Shown one piece after another: positions 1-8,504 of a stretch of DNA of 38,755 nucleotides. Source of the DNA: Oscillospiraceae bacterium. Lineage in GTDB: Bacteria > Bacillota > Clostridia > Oscillospirales > Acutalibacteraceae. The stretch spans positions 1 through 38,755 of the forward strand of contig WRED01000017.1 of the NCBI GenBank assembly GCA_009779495.1, in the 5' to 3' direction. The notes beneath the pieces were generated by a model. The model saw only the letters and a program-made list of their open reading frames with translations, did not search any database and was not told where the DNA came from. The translations under genes were made by a program, and so were the position numbers. Numbering within the stretch: the first letter of the stretch is position 1; every line of letters begins with the position of its first letter.

Positions 1-1
1 C

Positions 2-1285
2 AAAATAGGCAACGAGATGTACGGGCAGACCTGCGGAGAGCTTCAGGTGCCTTTCACGCGTGACGGGCAGTACCTTTGCTTCCCCAAAAGGATACCGAAA
101 GCCTTTCTGTATATCACAAAGCTTTACTGGCGCTACATGGGCGTGCCTAACCGCGTGCTTGGCCGGGAGGAGCTGTTTGGCATCATTCCTGCTCTTGAAG
201 AAAATCTCGGCAGCGCGCTGTTCTTCCCCACGGCGGGGGCTGTCTGTCCCTATAGCCTCACCATCGCTTACGCCGAAAACGCCGTCATGAACGGCGCGAA
301 AATCAGTCTCAACACCGCTGTGCTGGGCATGGCGGTTAAGGATCACAGCATCACTGCCGTGCGCACAAACCGGGGGATGGTCCGCCCGAAGCTGGTCATC
401 AACGCGGCGGGTGTTTTCGCCGAGGATGTGGCCGCCATGGCGGACGACCGCTTCTTTTCCATCCACCCCCGCCGTGGCACGAATTCCATCTTGGACAAAA
501 AAATCGGCGATAACATTTCAAAGTATCACGCTTCCACGCTCCTGACAGGCCACGCGAAGGGGGCGCACACCAAGGGCGGCGGCGTGATCCGCACCGCGCA
601 CGGCAACCTCCTGCTGGGTCCAAACGCGGTGGAAGCCCCTGAAAAAGAGGATTTCAGCACCGCGCCGGAGTCGATTCAGGTCGTGTTCGATAAGCAGCTG
701 AAAACCAGCGCGAAGCTCCATAAAAGCCAGATCATCACGTATTTCACCGGCGTACGGGCGGCGACTTTCGAGGAGGATTTCATCGTCGGGCCGGGTCTGT
801 ATACCCACAATATCCTCCACGCGGCGGGAATCCAATCCCCGGGCCTGACAGCGGCTCCCGCGCTGGGTGTGGAGCTTACTCGCATGGCCGTGGAAAAACT
901 TGAGTCCATGGGCTTGCGCCCAGAGGTAAACGAGGCGTTCGATCCCGTGCGCCCGGCGATTCCCTGTACCGCTGAATTGCCTGAGAAAGAGCGCGGCGAG
1001 CTGATCAGCCGAAACCCCGATTACGGTGTGATCCTCTGCCGCTGCGAGCAGGTCAGCCGGGGCGAGATCATCGATGCGCTTCACCGCCCGTTGCCCTGCG
1101 ACAGTATTGACGGCGTGAAGCGCCGTGTGCGGTCCGGCATGGGGCGCTGTCAGGGCGGCTTCTGCGGGCCGCTGGTGGCGCAGGTGATCGCGGGGGAGCT
1201 GGGCATTCCGCTTGACCAGGTCCGCAAAAGCGGCGCGGGCAGCGAGGTGCTGTGCGGGTCTACGAAAGGGGGATCAGGCGAATGA
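2..1285 (+). CDS. GlpA-like FAD-dependent dehydrogenase with BFD [2Fe-2S] domain, 5' partial
   Basis: The frame is open from the first base, so the N-terminal FAD-binding Rossmann motif lies outside the window. What remains is the DAO-type body (a conserved VINAAGVFAED stretch near residue 130, and a late VGPGLYTHNILHAAGIQSPG region) followed by a C-terminal BFD-like domain. That domain carries CRCEQV and GMGRCQGGFC, i.e. four cysteines expected to hold a [2Fe-2S] cluster. This architecture is that of anaerobic glycerol-3-phosphate dehydrogenase subunit A and its Firmicute relatives, which oxidise a 2-hydroxy substrate and pass electrons to a partner flavoprotein. The stop overlaps the next start (ATGA), so the two are translationally coupled. 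Substrate is inferred: G3P is the best guess, but other hydroxy acids or polyol phosphates are possible. Confidence 0.85.
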   Translation, partial: KIGNEMYGQTCGELQVPFTRDGQYLCFPKRIPKAFLYITKLYWRYMGVPNRVLGREELFGIIPALEENLGSALFFPTAGAVCPYSLTIAYAENAVMNGAKISLNTAVLGMAVKDHSITAVRTNRGMVRPKLVINAAGVFAEDVAAMADDRFFSIHPRRGTNSILDKKIGDNISKYHASTLLTGHAKGAHTKGGGVIRTAHGNLLLGPNAVEAPEKEDFSTAPESIQVVFDKQLKTSAKLHKSQIITYFTGVRAATFEEDFIVGPGLYTHNILHAAGIQSPGLTAAPALGVELTRMAVEKLESMGLRPEVNEAFDPVRPAIPCTAELPEKERGELISRNPDYGVILCRCEQVSRGEIIDALHRPLPCDSIDGVKRRVRSGMGRCQGGFCGPLVAQVIAGELGIPLDQVRKSGAGSEVLCGSTKGGSGE

Positions 1286-2538
1286 GCATTCAATTTGACG
1301 TTGCTGTCATCGGCGGAGGTCCTGCGGGGCTGGCCGCCGCCATCGCTGCGAACGGGGCGGGCGCGAAAACCGTCCTGATTGAGCGCGAGGCCCGGCTCGG
1401 CGGTATACTCAAACAGTGCGTGCACGACGGCTTCGGCCTGGTTCGCTACGGCGAAAGGCTGGCCGGGCCTGAATACGCCCAACGGTACATAAACGAACTG
1501 AAAGAAACAGATGTACAGGTGTCGCTGTTGACTTTCGTGGATAAAATAAAAAACCTGCCCGACGGTTATGACCTCACGCTCGTGAGCGCCGGGGGCTTGC
1601 GTCACATACGTGCGCGGGCCATCGTGCTGGCTACGGGATGCCGTGAGCGTACCGCGCGGCAGATCGCGATTCACGGCCAGCGTCCCGCCGGGGTGCTGAC
1701 CGCCGGAACCGCGCAATATTACACCAACATACTGGGGCAGCTGCCCGGGCGGCGCTGCGTCGTTTTGGGTTCGGGCGACATCGGCATGATCATGGCCCGG
1801 CGGTTGACGCTTGAGGGCGCGGAGGTGCTGGGGGTATACGAGGCAAAATCCATTCCCAGCGGACTGCCGCGCAACATCGCGCAGTGTCTGCTGGATTTCG
1901 GCATCCCGCTGCATTTGTGCAAAACCGTCACGCGCTGTTTCGGCCATGCGCGGCTGGAGGCCGTGGAGATCGCCGGGGTGGACGAGAATATGCGCCCGAT
2001 CGCCGGGACGGAGGAGCGTCTGGAATGTGACGCGCTGATCCTTTCCGTGGGGCTGATCCCTGAAAACGAGCTGGCCGAAACCCTCGGTGTGCGGCTTGAT
2101 CCCGTGACGAACGGTCCCGTTTGCGACCAAAACGGGCAGACGAATGTGCCCGGCGTTTTCAGCTGCGGCAACGCCTCCCACGTCAATGACCTGGTGGATT
2201 ACGTCAGCGAAAGCGGCGCGGCGGCGGGGCGTGCGGCGGCGTCCTATGTCCCCGGCGAACGGCTTTATGCCGAACTGCGCGCGGGCGAAGGCTTCCTTTA
2301 TGCCATGCCGCAGAGGGTGGAACTCAGCCGCGTGCCCGAGGAGCTTACGCTGTATTTCCGTTCCCGTGATGAGCGCGGCAAGACGCGTGTCAGCGTGAAG
2401 CTGGGCGAAAAGCTTCTTCTGCAAAAGCGCTTTAATCAGCTTCGCCCGCCGGAGATGGAGCGCGTCACGCTTGATTTGTGCGGCGCGGCGATAGGGGAGG
2501 GCGGCGTGATTTTGCTTGAAATGGAGGAGATAGTTTGA
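1282..2538 (+). CDS. NAD(P)/FAD-dependent oxidoreductase, GlpA partner
   Basis: 418 residues starting at the ATG that overlaps the preceding stop; an earlier in-frame GTG-type start at 1252 would lie inside the upstream gene. The N-terminus has the FAD dinucleotide motif GGGPAGLAAA at about residues 10-19, followed by a conserved CVHDGFGL segment. A second nucleotide-binding motif, VLGSGDIGMIMARRL, lies near residue 165, and the late GVFSCGNASHVNDLV closes the FAD domain. The family (pyridine nucleotide-disulphide oxidoreductase fold without a redox-active CxxC) is repeatedly found next to GlpA-like and DUF1667 genes and probably transfers electrons between the dehydrogenase and NAD(P)H or another carrier. 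Physiological direction is not visible from sequence. Confidence 0.85.
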   Translation: MSIQFDVAVIGGGPAGLAAAIAANGAGAKTVLIEREARLGGILKQCVHDGFGLVRYGERLAGPEYAQRYINELKETDVQVSLLTFVDKIKNLPDGYDLTLVSAGGLRHIRARAIVLATGCRERTARQIAIHGQRPAGVLTAGTAQYYTNILGQLPGRRCVVLGSGDIGMIMARRLTLEGAEVLGVYEAKSIPSGLPRNIAQCLLDFGIPLHLCKTVTRCFGHARLEAVEIAGVDENMRPIAGTEERLECDALILSVGLIPENELAETLGVRLDPVTNGPVCDQNGQTNVPGVFSCGNASHVNDLVDYVSESGAAAGRAAASYVPGERLYAELRAGEGFLYAMPQRVELSRVPEELTLYFRSRDERGKTRVSVKLGEKLLLQKRFNQLRPPEMERVTLDLCGAAIGEGGVILLEMEEIV

Positions 2539-2647
2539 AAGAAAATCTTTGATTTTCTTTCAAACAGGAAGTTTTGTACTTTCGCGCCATATGGATAGCG
2601 CGAATTTGCTTCGCAAACCGTACAAAGCTTCTGCGTGCTACGAAAGG
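2533..2647 (+). repeat. Two-hairpin intergenic motif upstream of the DUF1667 gene
   Basis: A perfect 15-bp inverted repeat (2533-2547 with 2551-2565, loop TTT) begins GTTTGAAA and contains the stop codon of the upstream gene. It is followed by an outer stem AAGTTTTGTAC / GTACAAAGCTT (one G-U pair) that encloses two smaller hairpins, TTCGCGC...GCGCGAA and TTTGC-TTC-GCAAA. The block ends in the AAAGGATGG that serves as ribosome binding site. A shorter version with the same order of parts lies between iorA and iorB. It may act on mRNA processing or on relative expression within the operon; that is inference. Confidence 0.6.
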
Positions 2648-2659
2648 ATGGTCATTATC

Positions 2660-3007
2660 GTGAAAAATCTCATCTGCATAACCTGCCCCACGGGTTGCCG
2701 CCTTGAGGCGGAGTATGCCGGCGGCAAACTCACGGTCAGCGGCAACGGCTGTAAGCGCGGCGAAGAATTTGCCCTCGCGGAGCTGACCAACCCTATGCGC
2801 AGTCTGACCTCGACCGTGCGCACGGCGAACCCGCTGATGATGCTTCCCGTGCGCACCGACCGGGAGATACCGAAGGACAAGATCGGCGAGGTGATGAAGC
2901 TACTGCGGGGCGTGGTTGTCGAAAGGCCCGTGACGTGCGGCGAGATTATTGCCGGCCTTGCGCCTGTGTGCGACGGAAGCATGATTGCTACATGCGACAT
3001 GAGTTGA
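2660..3007 (+). CDS. DUF1667 domain protein
   Basis: 115 residues from a GTG start that follows AAAGGA by 12 bases. An ATG at 2648 is in frame but immediately abuts the AAAGG and would have no usable spacing. The N-terminus ICITCPTGCRLE plus a later NGCKRGEEFA gives four cysteines in the pattern typical of DUF1667, suggesting a metal or Fe-S site. The remainder (LPVRTDREIPKDKIGEVM and PVTCGEII) also matches the family. DUF1667 proteins almost always accompany GlpA-like and NAD/FAD oxidoreductase genes in anaerobic Firmicutes and are presumed to be a small electron-transfer or assembly subunit. The exact role is not established. Confidence 0.85.
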   Translation: MKNLICITCPTGCRLEAEYAGGKLTVSGNGCKRGEEFALAELTNPMRSLTSTVRTANPLMMLPVRTDREIPKDKIGEVMKLLRGVVVERPVTCGEIIAGLAPVCDGSMIATCDMS

Positions 3008-3040
3008 AAATAATTTGTATATAAGAAGGTGGTTGATCCT

Positions 3041-4582
3041 ATGGCATCTGAACCCCTTGTGCTGGCTATCGACATGGGTACGCAAAGTGCCCGCGCCCTT
3101 TTGTGCGACAGCCGCGGGAACATTCTGGCCAAAGCGCAAAAAATCTACGAAACGCCGTATTATTCCCTTAGGCCCGGTTGGGCCGAGCAGTCGCCCGGTT
3201 TTTTTTGGGAAGCCGTGTGCGAGTGCTGTAACCGGCTCAAGCGTGAGAATGAGGCGCTGTTCAGCGGCGTCATCGCCGTGACGGTCAGCACCATACGTGA
3301 CAGCTGTCTCTGTTTAGACGCGCGCATGGAGCCTCTGCGGGACGTTATCCTCTGGTTGGACACCCGTGAATCCAGCAACATAAAGATTCCGGGTTTCCAC
3401 TCAGCGCTTTATAAGCTGATTGGCATGACCGACACCGTCAAGCTTCAGCGGCGGGTGAGCGCCTGCAACTGGATCGCCGAGCACGAGCCTGAGCTGTGGC
3501 AAAGGACGGAAAAATTCGTCCTGCTTTCCGCGTGGCTGAATTACAAGCTGTGCGGGAACCTCTGTGACGCCGTGGCGAGTACCGTGGGGCACTTACCCTT
3601 TTCCAACAAAACGCGTAACTGGATGACCCGCGGCGACTTCGCGCGTCCTATTTTCGACGTGCGGGACAGTCAGCTCTACGACCTGGCGGATGCGGGCAAT
3701 ATCCTTGGGAGGATCACGGCGGCGGCGGCGGATCAGACGGGTATCCCACAGGGGCTGCCGCTGATCGCCACGGGCAGCGACAAGGCCTGCGAGACCCTTG
3801 GCCTGGGCTGCCTGACGCCCGACGTGGCCGCCCTGAGCTTCGGTACCACGGCCACGGTTGAGTTCACCCTGCCGCGCTACATAGAACCTTTCCCTTTTAT
3901 TCCCTCATACAACTCCGTTGTGCCGGGGTATTACACCCCCGAGGTGGAGATTTACCGTGGATACTGGCTCATCAGCTGGTTCAAAAAGGAGTTCGCCGCC
4001 AAGGAGTGCGCGGAAGCGGAGTTCCTTGGCGTCAGCGCCGAGACCGTTCTGAACCGAAAGCTTTCCCAAATCCCGCCCGGATGCGACGGCCTGATGCTGC
4101 ATCCATACCTGACTCCCGGGTTGGTGATGCCCCACGCGCGCGGCTCGCTGATGGGCCTTTCGGACAGCCACACCCGTATGCATTTTTACCGCGCCATCAT
4201 CGAGGGCATAAACTTCGCCCTGATGGAGGGGCTTGAAAACATCGAAAAGCGCGGCAAGTGCAAGGCGGAATCACTGCGGGTCGCGGGCGGCGGAAGCCAG
4301 AGCGAGGAAATTTTGCAGATCACGGCGAATATGTTCGGTCTGCCCCTGCGGCGTGTGCACACCCATGAAGTGACGGGCCTGGGCGCGTCGCTGGCGGTTT
4401 TCGTGGCCATGGGCGTCTATCCCGGCTACAGTGAAGCCGTAGCGGCAATGGTGCGTCCGGGAGAGCCGTTCATGCCCGACCATGAGGAGCACGCCCTTTA
4501 CCGCAAACTCTACAAGGAAACCTTTACGAAGGTTTTTGAAAAGCTGGAGCCGTTCTACCGCGGGATGAAAAATATACTATAA
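3041..4582 (+). CDS. FGGY-family carbohydrate (polyol) kinase
   Basis: 513 residues; the ATG at 3041 is chosen because AAGGTGG lies 8 bases upstream, whereas an in-frame GTG at 3029 overlaps that site. The N-terminal phosphate-1 motif DMGTQSARAL is at residues 11-20. The mid-protein ATGSDKACETLGLG carries the expected catalytic aspartate, and the FGGY C-terminal domain shows RVAGGGSQSEEILQ and TGLGASLAVFVAMG. Family members phosphorylate glycerol, xylulose, ribulose and related polyols. The neighbours (GlpA-like dehydrogenase upstream, AGPS-like flavoprotein 19 bases downstream) favour glycerol or a C4/C5 polyol. The kinase plus AGPS-like pair recalls E. coli ygcE/ygcU, whose substrate is also unknown. 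Confidence 0.88.
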   Translation: MASEPLVLAIDMGTQSARALLCDSRGNILAKAQKIYETPYYSLRPGWAEQSPGFFWEAVCECCNRLKRENEALFSGVIAVTVSTIRDSCLCLDARMEPLRDVILWLDTRESSNIKIPGFHSALYKLIGMTDTVKLQRRVSACNWIAEHEPELWQRTEKFVLLSAWLNYKLCGNLCDAVASTVGHLPFSNKTRNWMTRGDFARPIFDVRDSQLYDLADAGNILGRITAAAADQTGIPQGLPLIATGSDKACETLGLGCLTPDVAALSFGTTATVEFTLPRYIEPFPFIPSYNSVVPGYYTPEVEIYRGYWLISWFKKEFAAKECAEAEFLGVSAETVLNRKLSQIPPGCDGLMLHPYLTPGLVMPHARGSLMGLSDSHTRMHFYRAIIEGINFALMEGLENIEKRGKCKAESLRVAGGGSQSEEILQITANMFGLPLRRVHTHEVTGLGASLAVFVAMGVYPGYSEAVAAMVRPGEPFMPDHEEHALYRKLYKETFTKVFEKLEPFYRGMKNIL

Positions 4583-4601
4583 TAGAAACGGAGTTGTCAC
4601 C

Positions 4602-6329
4602 ATGTCCACCTATAAAGGTTTTGAACCCAAGTGGTTCCAAGGAGAGATACCAGCGAATTCCTACCGTTCCGTATTCAAGTGGGGCGCGCCGGAGAAAATC
4701 AAGGCCCCCGGGGAGCGTATGTTCCGCGACGTCCTGCGCCGCTTCGGCATTGGAGACGAGACGTTTCACGATTACCAGCAGAATCTGGGCCTGGACGAGG
4801 TCAAGTTCGACATTCCCGTCCTTTTGGCCGATGAGCACATCGCCGCGCTCAAGGCCATAGCAGGGGAGGAGTATGTGCGCAGCGACGATTACGCCCGTTT
4901 CAGCGTGGCCTATGGCAAGACCATGTACGATATTATGCGGGCGCGCAATAAGGTCGTCGAAAATGTGCCGGACGTCGTTGTCTACCCCGACACCCGCGAG
5001 CAGATTGAGGCCATCGTCGCTTACGCTACGCTACATAAGATCCCTCTCTATGTCTACGGCGGCGGCAGCTCCGTCACCCGCGGCGTAGAGTGCGTCAGGG
5101 GCGGCATTTCACTCGACATGCGTTTGCGCTTCAACAAGGTAGTCAAGTTCAACGAGGAGGACCAGCTCATCACGGTGGAGTCCGGCATCAGCGGCCCCAA
5201 GCTGGAGGATCTGCTCAACGACGCGGTGAAGGAGTTCGGCGCGAAGCGGGCCTACACACTCGGCCACTTCCCGCAGAGCTTTGAGCACAGCTCCGTGGGC
5301 GGCTGGGTCGTCACCCATGGCAGCGGGCAGAACTCCACCTATTACGGCTGCATTCAGGATATGGTTCTGGGACAGAGCTACGCCACGCCCAAGGGCGTCG
5401 TCACCACTGACAGCCATCCGAGAAAGGCCACAGGCCCTGACCTCGACCAGATCATGATGGGCAGCGAGGGGGCTTTCGGCGTGCTGACCCACGTCACGCT
5501 GAAAATCTGCCGCCACATGCCCGAAACCGTTTGCCGCTTCAGCTATATGTTCAAGGACTGGCAAACGGGCATTACCGCCGCCCGTGAGATTATGCAGAGC
5601 GAGGCGGGCAACCCCAGCGTGTTCCGCCTGAGCGACCCGGAGGAAACTAGCATCATGGTCAACATGTACGGCGTGATGGAAAGCCCGTTGCGGCATCTGT
5701 TCAGCGTTAAGGGAATGAAAGAAAACGAAATGTGCCTGTTCCTTGGTTTCACAAACGGCGAAAAGGGCTACAGCAAAAACACGGCAAAGAACGTCGCGCG
5801 CGTCGCCAAACGCTACGGCGGCCTGAGCCTCACGGGATACGTCTGCAAGGGCTGGGAGCACGGCCGCTTTTCCGACCCGTACCTGCGCGATACCCTTCAG
5901 GACTTCGGCGTGCTGATGGATACCATGGAATGCAGCGTTAACTGGAGCGATATGGCAAGGGTACACGCGGAGGTCCGCAAGACAGTCAAGGCCCGGCCCA
6001 ATACCATCTGTATGACGCATATGAGCCATGTCTATCCCCAGGGCGGCAATCTCTACTGGATTTTTATTATTCTCGAAAACGATATGGAAGCGTTCCGCGC
6101 GTTCCACGCAAGCATCCTCGACGCGATACAGCGCAGCGGCGCGAGCATGAGCCATCACCACGGCATCGGCAAGATGTTCGGCCCGTGGCTCGAGGGTCAG
6201 CTGGGGCGCAACGAATACGCCGTGATCCGCGCGCTGAAAGAATATTTCGATCCCGACAATATCATGAACCCCGGCGGGACGTTAGGGCTGGATTTGGATG
6301 AGGGAGAGAAAAAGTTCTTGAAAGGATAG
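4602..6329 (+). CDS. FAD-linked oxidase, alkyl-dihydroxyacetonephosphate-synthase-like
   Basis: 575 residues, ATG preceded by ACGGAG. An FAD_binding_4 (PCMH-type) domain spans roughly residues 120-300: YGGGSS at 152-157 and a conserved HFPQSFEHSSVGGWVVTHGSG block at about 222-242. The C-terminal cap domain ends with HHHGIGK at about 518 and FDPDNIMNPGG. The triple histidine is characteristic of alkylglycerone-phosphate synthase (AGPS), whereas ordinary glycolate or D-lactate oxidases show a single HGIG-type histidine. AGPS exchanges the acyl group of acyl-DHAP for a fatty alcohol to make an ether lipid precursor. Many bacterial members of this subfamily are unassigned and could instead oxidise a hydroxy acid. 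Co-transcription with the upstream kinase is likely. Confidence 0.85.
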   Translation: MSTYKGFEPKWFQGEIPANSYRSVFKWGAPEKIKAPGERMFRDVLRRFGIGDETFHDYQQNLGLDEVKFDIPVLLADEHIAALKAIAGEEYVRSDDYARFSVAYGKTMYDIMRARNKVVENVPDVVVYPDTREQIEAIVAYATLHKIPLYVYGGGSSVTRGVECVRGGISLDMRLRFNKVVKFNEEDQLITVESGISGPKLEDLLNDAVKEFGAKRAYTLGHFPQSFEHSSVGGWVVTHGSGQNSTYYGCIQDMVLGQSYATPKGVVTTDSHPRKATGPDLDQIMMGSEGAFGVLTHVTLKICRHMPETVCRFSYMFKDWQTGITAAREIMQSEAGNPSVFRLSDPEETSIMVNMYGVMESPLRHLFSVKGMKENEMCLFLGFTNGEKGYSKNTAKNVARVAKRYGGLSLTGYVCKGWEHGRFSDPYLRDTLQDFGVLMDTMECSVNWSDMARVHAEVRKTVKARPNTICMTHMSHVYPQGGNLYWIFIILENDMEAFRAFHASILDAIQRSGASMSHHHGIGKMFGPWLEGQLGRNEYAVIRALKEYFDPDNIMNPGGTLGLDLDEGEKKFLKG

Positions 6330-6338
6330 GGTTTTCGT

Positions 6339-7250
6339 ATGAACCAGATCATCAGCTTTTTTCTGAGTGTCTATCTTGTACTGGCGGCGATTCCGGGCGC
6401 GGTTATGGGTACGGGAGAGAACCGCGCCGCACTGCGGACACAGTGGCAGATTTTGAGCGGCGGCATTTGGGCGCACCGGGACGCCGAGTACGATATCATC
6501 ATCGTCGCGGGGCAGTCAAATGCGGGAGGCTGCGGCGTAGGTCCTGTTGAAAATGAGTATATACCGACCGATCTTGTCCAATTGATGCCGCAAAAGCCTA
6601 ATTTTTTAGGCGGGTTTCAAATTGAAAGGGCGGCTGAAAACAGAAGGTCCTCCGACCGCTTGCCGGAGGGGAACATCGGCCTTATCTTCGCCCGCGCGTA
6701 TATCGAAAACGGCCTTTTGGAGCCCGGGCGCAAAATACTCATATTGAAAGCGGCCGCGGGCGGCACGGGTTTTTTAAAGGGTGACTGGGGCTTGAATGAT
6801 TTCTATTATTTAAACATGCTGGAGATGATCAAAACCGCTCTGGCGCTGAATGAAAGCAACAGGGTCAAAGCGGTGCTGTGGCATCAGGGCGAAGGGGAGG
6901 CTTTATACCGGGCAACGGAGGAGCAGCAGATCGCGAACCTTACAGCGCTCGTCAACGGTGTGCGCGAGCAATGCGGCGACCTTGACTTGCCATTTATGGC
7001 AGGGAACTTGGTGGAGGAATGGTGGACATCAGACCCGGAAGCCTGTCTCCCCGTGATTGACGGTACGCGCGCGGTGTGCGCCAATGCGGGCCGCGCGGCT
7101 TTCATTGAATCCGATGGGTTAACGTCAAACTATCAGGCGGTCGGCGAGGTCAACGGCGGGGGACCCGATATCATTCATTTCAGCCGCGAAGCCCTTTATA
7201 TATTCGGGCAGCGGTATTTTGAGGCGTATCAGGATATCATTGCCGGTTAA
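6339..7250 (+). CDS. SGNH/sialate O-acetylesterase-type carbohydrate esterase (DUF303/SASA), exported
   Basis: 303 residues with an ATG 9 bases after the preceding stop and a GAAAGGATAGGG site. Residues 1-24 are a hydrophobic N-terminal signal or anchor. The catalytic serine motif IIIVAGQSNAGG lies near residues 53-64; WHQGEGEAL near 173-181 is the second family block, and DIIHFS near the C-terminus supplies the Asp-x-x-His. The family removes O-acetyl groups from sugars such as sialic acid or acetylated xylan. Placement at the end of the redox operon may be physical read-through only; no functional link to the kinase is visible. Confidence 0.8.
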   Translation: MNQIISFFLSVYLVLAAIPGAVMGTGENRAALRTQWQILSGGIWAHRDAEYDIIIVAGQSNAGGCGVGPVENEYIPTDLVQLMPQKPNFLGGFQIERAAENRRSSDRLPEGNIGLIFARAYIENGLLEPGRKILILKAAAGGTGFLKGDWGLNDFYYLNMLEMIKTALALNESNRVKAVLWHQGEGEALYRATEEQQIANLTALVNGVREQCGDLDLPFMAGNLVEEWWTSDPEACLPVIDGTRAVCANAGRAAFIESDGLTSNYQAVGEVNGGGPDIIHFSREALYIFGQRYFEAYQDIIAG

Positions 7251-7294
7251 TCAGCGGTCACATAACACACGTAAAAAGGATGGTGAACGGGCTA

Positions 7295-7472
7295 GGGCGT
7301 GTTTGAAAAATTCCACGCGCACGTCTTTTTGGCGCTTTTTCCGTCGCACTGCGTTAAAATTTTTTGAAATACGGGCGTATCAATCCTTGCGAAGGGGAAC
7401 TTTCAAAATTTTACCTTATGCGACGAAAAAATTACTCAAAAATCCGCACATGGGTATTTTTCAAACACGCCC
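7295..7472. mobile_element. 178-bp MITE-like element with 17-bp terminal inverted repeats, TA-flanked
   Basis: The ends are GGGCGTGTTTGAAAAAT and its exact reverse complement, flanked on both sides by TA (7293-7294 and 7473-7474), as expected for a TA target-site duplication of a Tc1/mariner/IS630-like mechanism. Internal imperfect repeats also pair (GTCGCA...TGCGAC, AAAATTTT...). No transposase is encoded, so movement would need a partner element. It separates the two esterase genes and sits only 17 bases before the start codon of the second one. Confidence 0.8.
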
Positions 7473-7489
7473 TAAATCGCCCCTCAAGT

Positions 7490-8359
7490 ATGAAAAAAAC
7501 AAAAAAAATATTTGCCGTAATCCTCTGCGCCTCGCTTGCGCTGCTGTCATTCGGCGTAATCGTGCAGGCTCGGGAGTCCGAGCCTCTGAAATTTGTTGTG
7601 CTTGGCGATTCTATCGCGGAGGGAGTCGGGGCGAGAATTAAAAGCAATGCGTACGCCAACCGAATCGCCCGGGCCAAAGGTTATGAACTGAGCAACTTCG
7701 GCAAGGGGGGCGACACCTCCGCCGCGCTGCTTTGGAAGGTGACGGAGGATGAAACCATCAGGCAGGGAATCCGTGACGCGGACATCATTGCCGTTTCCAT
7801 CGGAGGCAACGATTTCTACCCGTCTTTGTCTCTGGTTCTGAACGGATTTCTGGGTGAATACAGCTGGATGGAGCCGCGCCGGGAAGCGCTTCGGGAAAAC
7901 TTTTTTGATGCCGTCGCGGAAATACGTGCTTTGAACCCGGACGCCATGCTGATCGTGCAAACCTTATACAACCCGCTTCTTGCCCTCCCGTTGCCGACGC
8001 TGTATGATCTGTATGACGAAACGGTTCAGGGAATCAACGCCGTCATCGGGGAATATCTGACACAGCAGCCGGATGCTTTTCTGATCGCGGACGTATACGC
8101 CGCGTTTCAGGGCAGATACGGCACGGTGTCCATTGACATGGTACATCCCTCTGACTGCGGGCACGCCATCATCGCCGATGTGCTGATGGACACGATTGAC
8201 GGTACGCAAACGCTGAAACCCGCAAGCGGAGCGATCAATCTGTTGGCAGGTATTTTTTATAAGCCTGTTTTCGAGGCGCTGGATTGGATCATTGTCGGAA
8301 TGCTGAGAATTGTGCATGACGCGCTGCCGTCCGTTTGGGAGCGTATCATGCAGCTTTAA
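7490..8359 (+). CDS. GDSL/SGNH hydrolase, secreted or membrane-anchored
   Basis: 289 residues. The start is set at the ATG that begins a clear signal sequence (MKKTKK then a hydrophobic stretch to about residue 24); longer upstream frame belongs to the inserted repeat. Block I is VVLGDSIAEGVGA near residue 36, block III is SIGGNDFYPS, and DMVHPSDCGH supplies the catalytic Asp-His pair, so the triad looks intact. Members are esterases or lipases acting on lipids or acetylated glycans. A C-terminal hydrophobic stretch (ALDWIIVGMLRIV) may associate with membrane. No good ribosome binding site remains upstream because the MITE-like element ends 17 bases before the ATG. Confidence 0.8.
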   Translation: MKKTKKIFAVILCASLALLSFGVIVQARESEPLKFVVLGDSIAEGVGARIKSNAYANRIARAKGYELSNFGKGGDTSAALLWKVTEDETIRQGIRDADIIAVSIGGNDFYPSLSLVLNGFLGEYSWMEPRREALRENFFDAVAEIRALNPDAMLIVQTLYNPLLALPLPTLYDLYDETVQGINAVIGEYLTQQPDAFLIADVYAAFQGRYGTVSIDMVHPSDCGHAIIADVLMDTIDGTQTLKPASGAINLLAGIFYKPVFEALDWIIVGMLRIVHDALPSVWERIMQL

Positions 8360-8434
8360 ATTTGAAAATGCAGACTGAAACGGAGTTTTTATAATAAAGG
8401 ATAAAAACAAATTATAAATATTCCTGTATTCCTC

Positions 8435-8463
8435 TTGAAATGCCCTCGCAAATAGGTTAAAAT
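8435..8463 (+). promoter_or_regulatory. Putative sigma-A promoter of pgi
   Basis: TTGAAA (8435-8440), a 17-base spacer and TAAAAT (8458-8463), 41 bases ahead of the pgi start codon. Confidence 0.6.
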
Positions 8464-8504
8464 AGAAATAGCATTTTAGCCTAAAATTTGTGGGGGGTAT
8501 ATTT

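Noticed and set aside
1150-2424. A 424-codon minus-strand frame opposite the oxidoreductase
   Set aside because: It mirrors a clear NAD/FAD oxidoreductase gene and has biased composition with no motif.
5109-6161. A 350-codon minus-strand frame opposite the AGPS-like gene
   Set aside because: Antisense to a gene with full domain signatures.
7364-7489. Upstream extension of the GDSL hydrolase frame
   Set aside because: The extra 42 codons lie almost wholly in the MITE-like element; the signal peptide begins at 7490.
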